Shown here piece after piece: positions 52,551-53,053 of a stretch of 53,053 bases of DNA. A program made the position numbers and the translations under genes. The stretch lies in contig JAODMO010000035.1 of assembly GCA_025464995.1 (NCBI GenBank), forward strand, positions 1 to 53,053, in the 5' to 3' direction. Each line of letters starts with the position of its first letter. The stretch's first letter is position 1. The notes under the pieces were generated by a model, which did no database searches, was not told the origin of the DNA, and was given only the letters and a program-made list of their open reading frames with translations. This stretch comes from Microbacteriaceae bacterium (GTDB taxonomy: Bacteria > Actinomycetota > Actinomycetes > Actinomycetales > Microbacteriaceae).

Positions 52551-53053
52551 GTGCCCCTCTACCGTGACGAAGCCGTTGTGCTGCGAACCCACAAGTTGGG
52601 CGAGGCCGACCGTATCGTGACGATGTTGAGCCGCAACCACGGGAAGATCCGAGCGGTCGCCAAGGGCGTGCGACGCACCGCGAGCAAGTTCGGCGCGCGC
52701 CTCGAGCCGTTCATGGTCGCGGACGTGCAGTTGTACGAGGGTCGCAGCCTCGACATCATCACGCAGGCCGAGTCGCTCGGCTCGTACGGCGCGGAGATCA
52801 CCGCCGACTACGGCAGCTACACCGCGGCGAGCGTCATGGTCGAGACCGCCGACAAGATCACCGACGACGACGGATCGCTGCAGCAGTACCTTCTGCTCGT
52901 CGGCGCGCTGCGCTCCCTCGCCCGCCGCGAACACGGTTCGAGCGTGACGCTCGACAGCTATCTGCTGCGCTCGCTCTCGATAGCCGGATGGGCGCCGAGT
53001 TTCGTCGACTGTGCGGTGACGGGCGCTCCCGGTCCGCACACGGTTTTCGTCGC
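52551..53053 (+). CDS. recO: DNA repair protein RecO, 3' partial
   Basis: First 167 codons of RecO, which loads RecA with RecR. The GTG start gives [23 protein letters not shown]-type N-terminus with the OB-fold (residues 1-80), followed by [17 protein letters not shown] and [17 protein letters not shown]. The C-terminal zinc domain lies outside the window. It has its own leaderless promoter downstream of the SDR gene. Confidence 0.93.
   Translation, partial: MPLYRDEAVVLRTHKLGEADRIVTMLSRNHGKIRAVAKGVRRTASKFGARLEPFMVADVQLYEGRSLDIITQAESLGSYGAEITADYGSYTAASVMVETADKITDDDGSLQQYLLLVGALRSLARREHGSSVTLDSYLLRSLSIAGWAPSFVDCAVTGAPGPHTVFV

Overview
The window is high-GC DNA from an actinobacterium, most likely of the family Microbacteriaceae. 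I infer this from the GC-rich codon use, the gene order rpsT/holA/comEC/comEA/leuS, lepA/hemW/hrcA/dnaJ/rsmE/HIT/phoH/ybeY/corC/era and leuA/recO, a sortase-E type LAATG anchor, and the very frequent promoter form TANNNT, then 6 nt, then the start codon (leaderless mRNA). The genus cannot be fixed from the sequence alone. No tRNA, rRNA, CRISPR, phage or complete transposon was seen.

Region 1 (1-7,300) is a mixed set: a 5'-truncated DHA2 multidrug-type MFS transporter, a UbiA-type prenyltransferase, a small hypothetical protein, an alpha/beta hydrolase, a GH15 glycoside hydrolase and an App1-like phosphatase. Region 2 (7,290-12,409) is a TetR regulator followed by an OpuC/Pro-type compatible-solute ABC operon with two permeases and two substrate-binding lipoproteins. 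A DedA protein follows on the other strand. Region 3 (13,278-19,129) is a complete cydABDC cluster for cytochrome bd oxidase. Region 4 (19,492-21,647) holds divergent pabC and pabB for folate precursor synthesis, whose start codons are only 11 bp apart.

Region 5 (22,016-29,353) is leuS, the DNA-uptake genes comEA-comEC, holA and rpsT. Region 6 (29,549-33,827) has an alpha/beta hydrolase, an aminotransferase and TIGR01777-type epimerase pair, a possible small membrane protein with an ATC start, and a sortase-anchored surface protein. Region 7 (34,020-46,245) is the conserved core: lepA, a DUF1990 gene, a decayed deazaflavin-nitroreductase gene, hemW, two DUF4870 genes, hrcA (with a CIRCE operator), dnaJ, rsmE, HIT, phoH, ybeY, corC-like and era. 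Region 8 (46,332-53,053) has a NarL-type two-component pair, an ABC-ATPase gene fragment, leuA behind a leucine-rich leader peptide, a TRIC-type membrane protein, an SDR oxidoreductase and the start of recO.

The most unusual features are: (i) five copies of a 91-96 bp intergenic repeat with inverted ends GGAAATTCAGGA...TCCTGAATTTCC, two between cydC and pabC, two between the two-component pair and leuA, one after leuA; one copy lies exactly where an ABC-ATPase gene is cut off in its Walker A motif; (ii) a systematic leaderless promoter layout, including two divergent gene pairs with back-to-back leaderless promoters; and (iii) a leaderless Leu-rich leader peptide with an attenuator-like hairpin before leuA.
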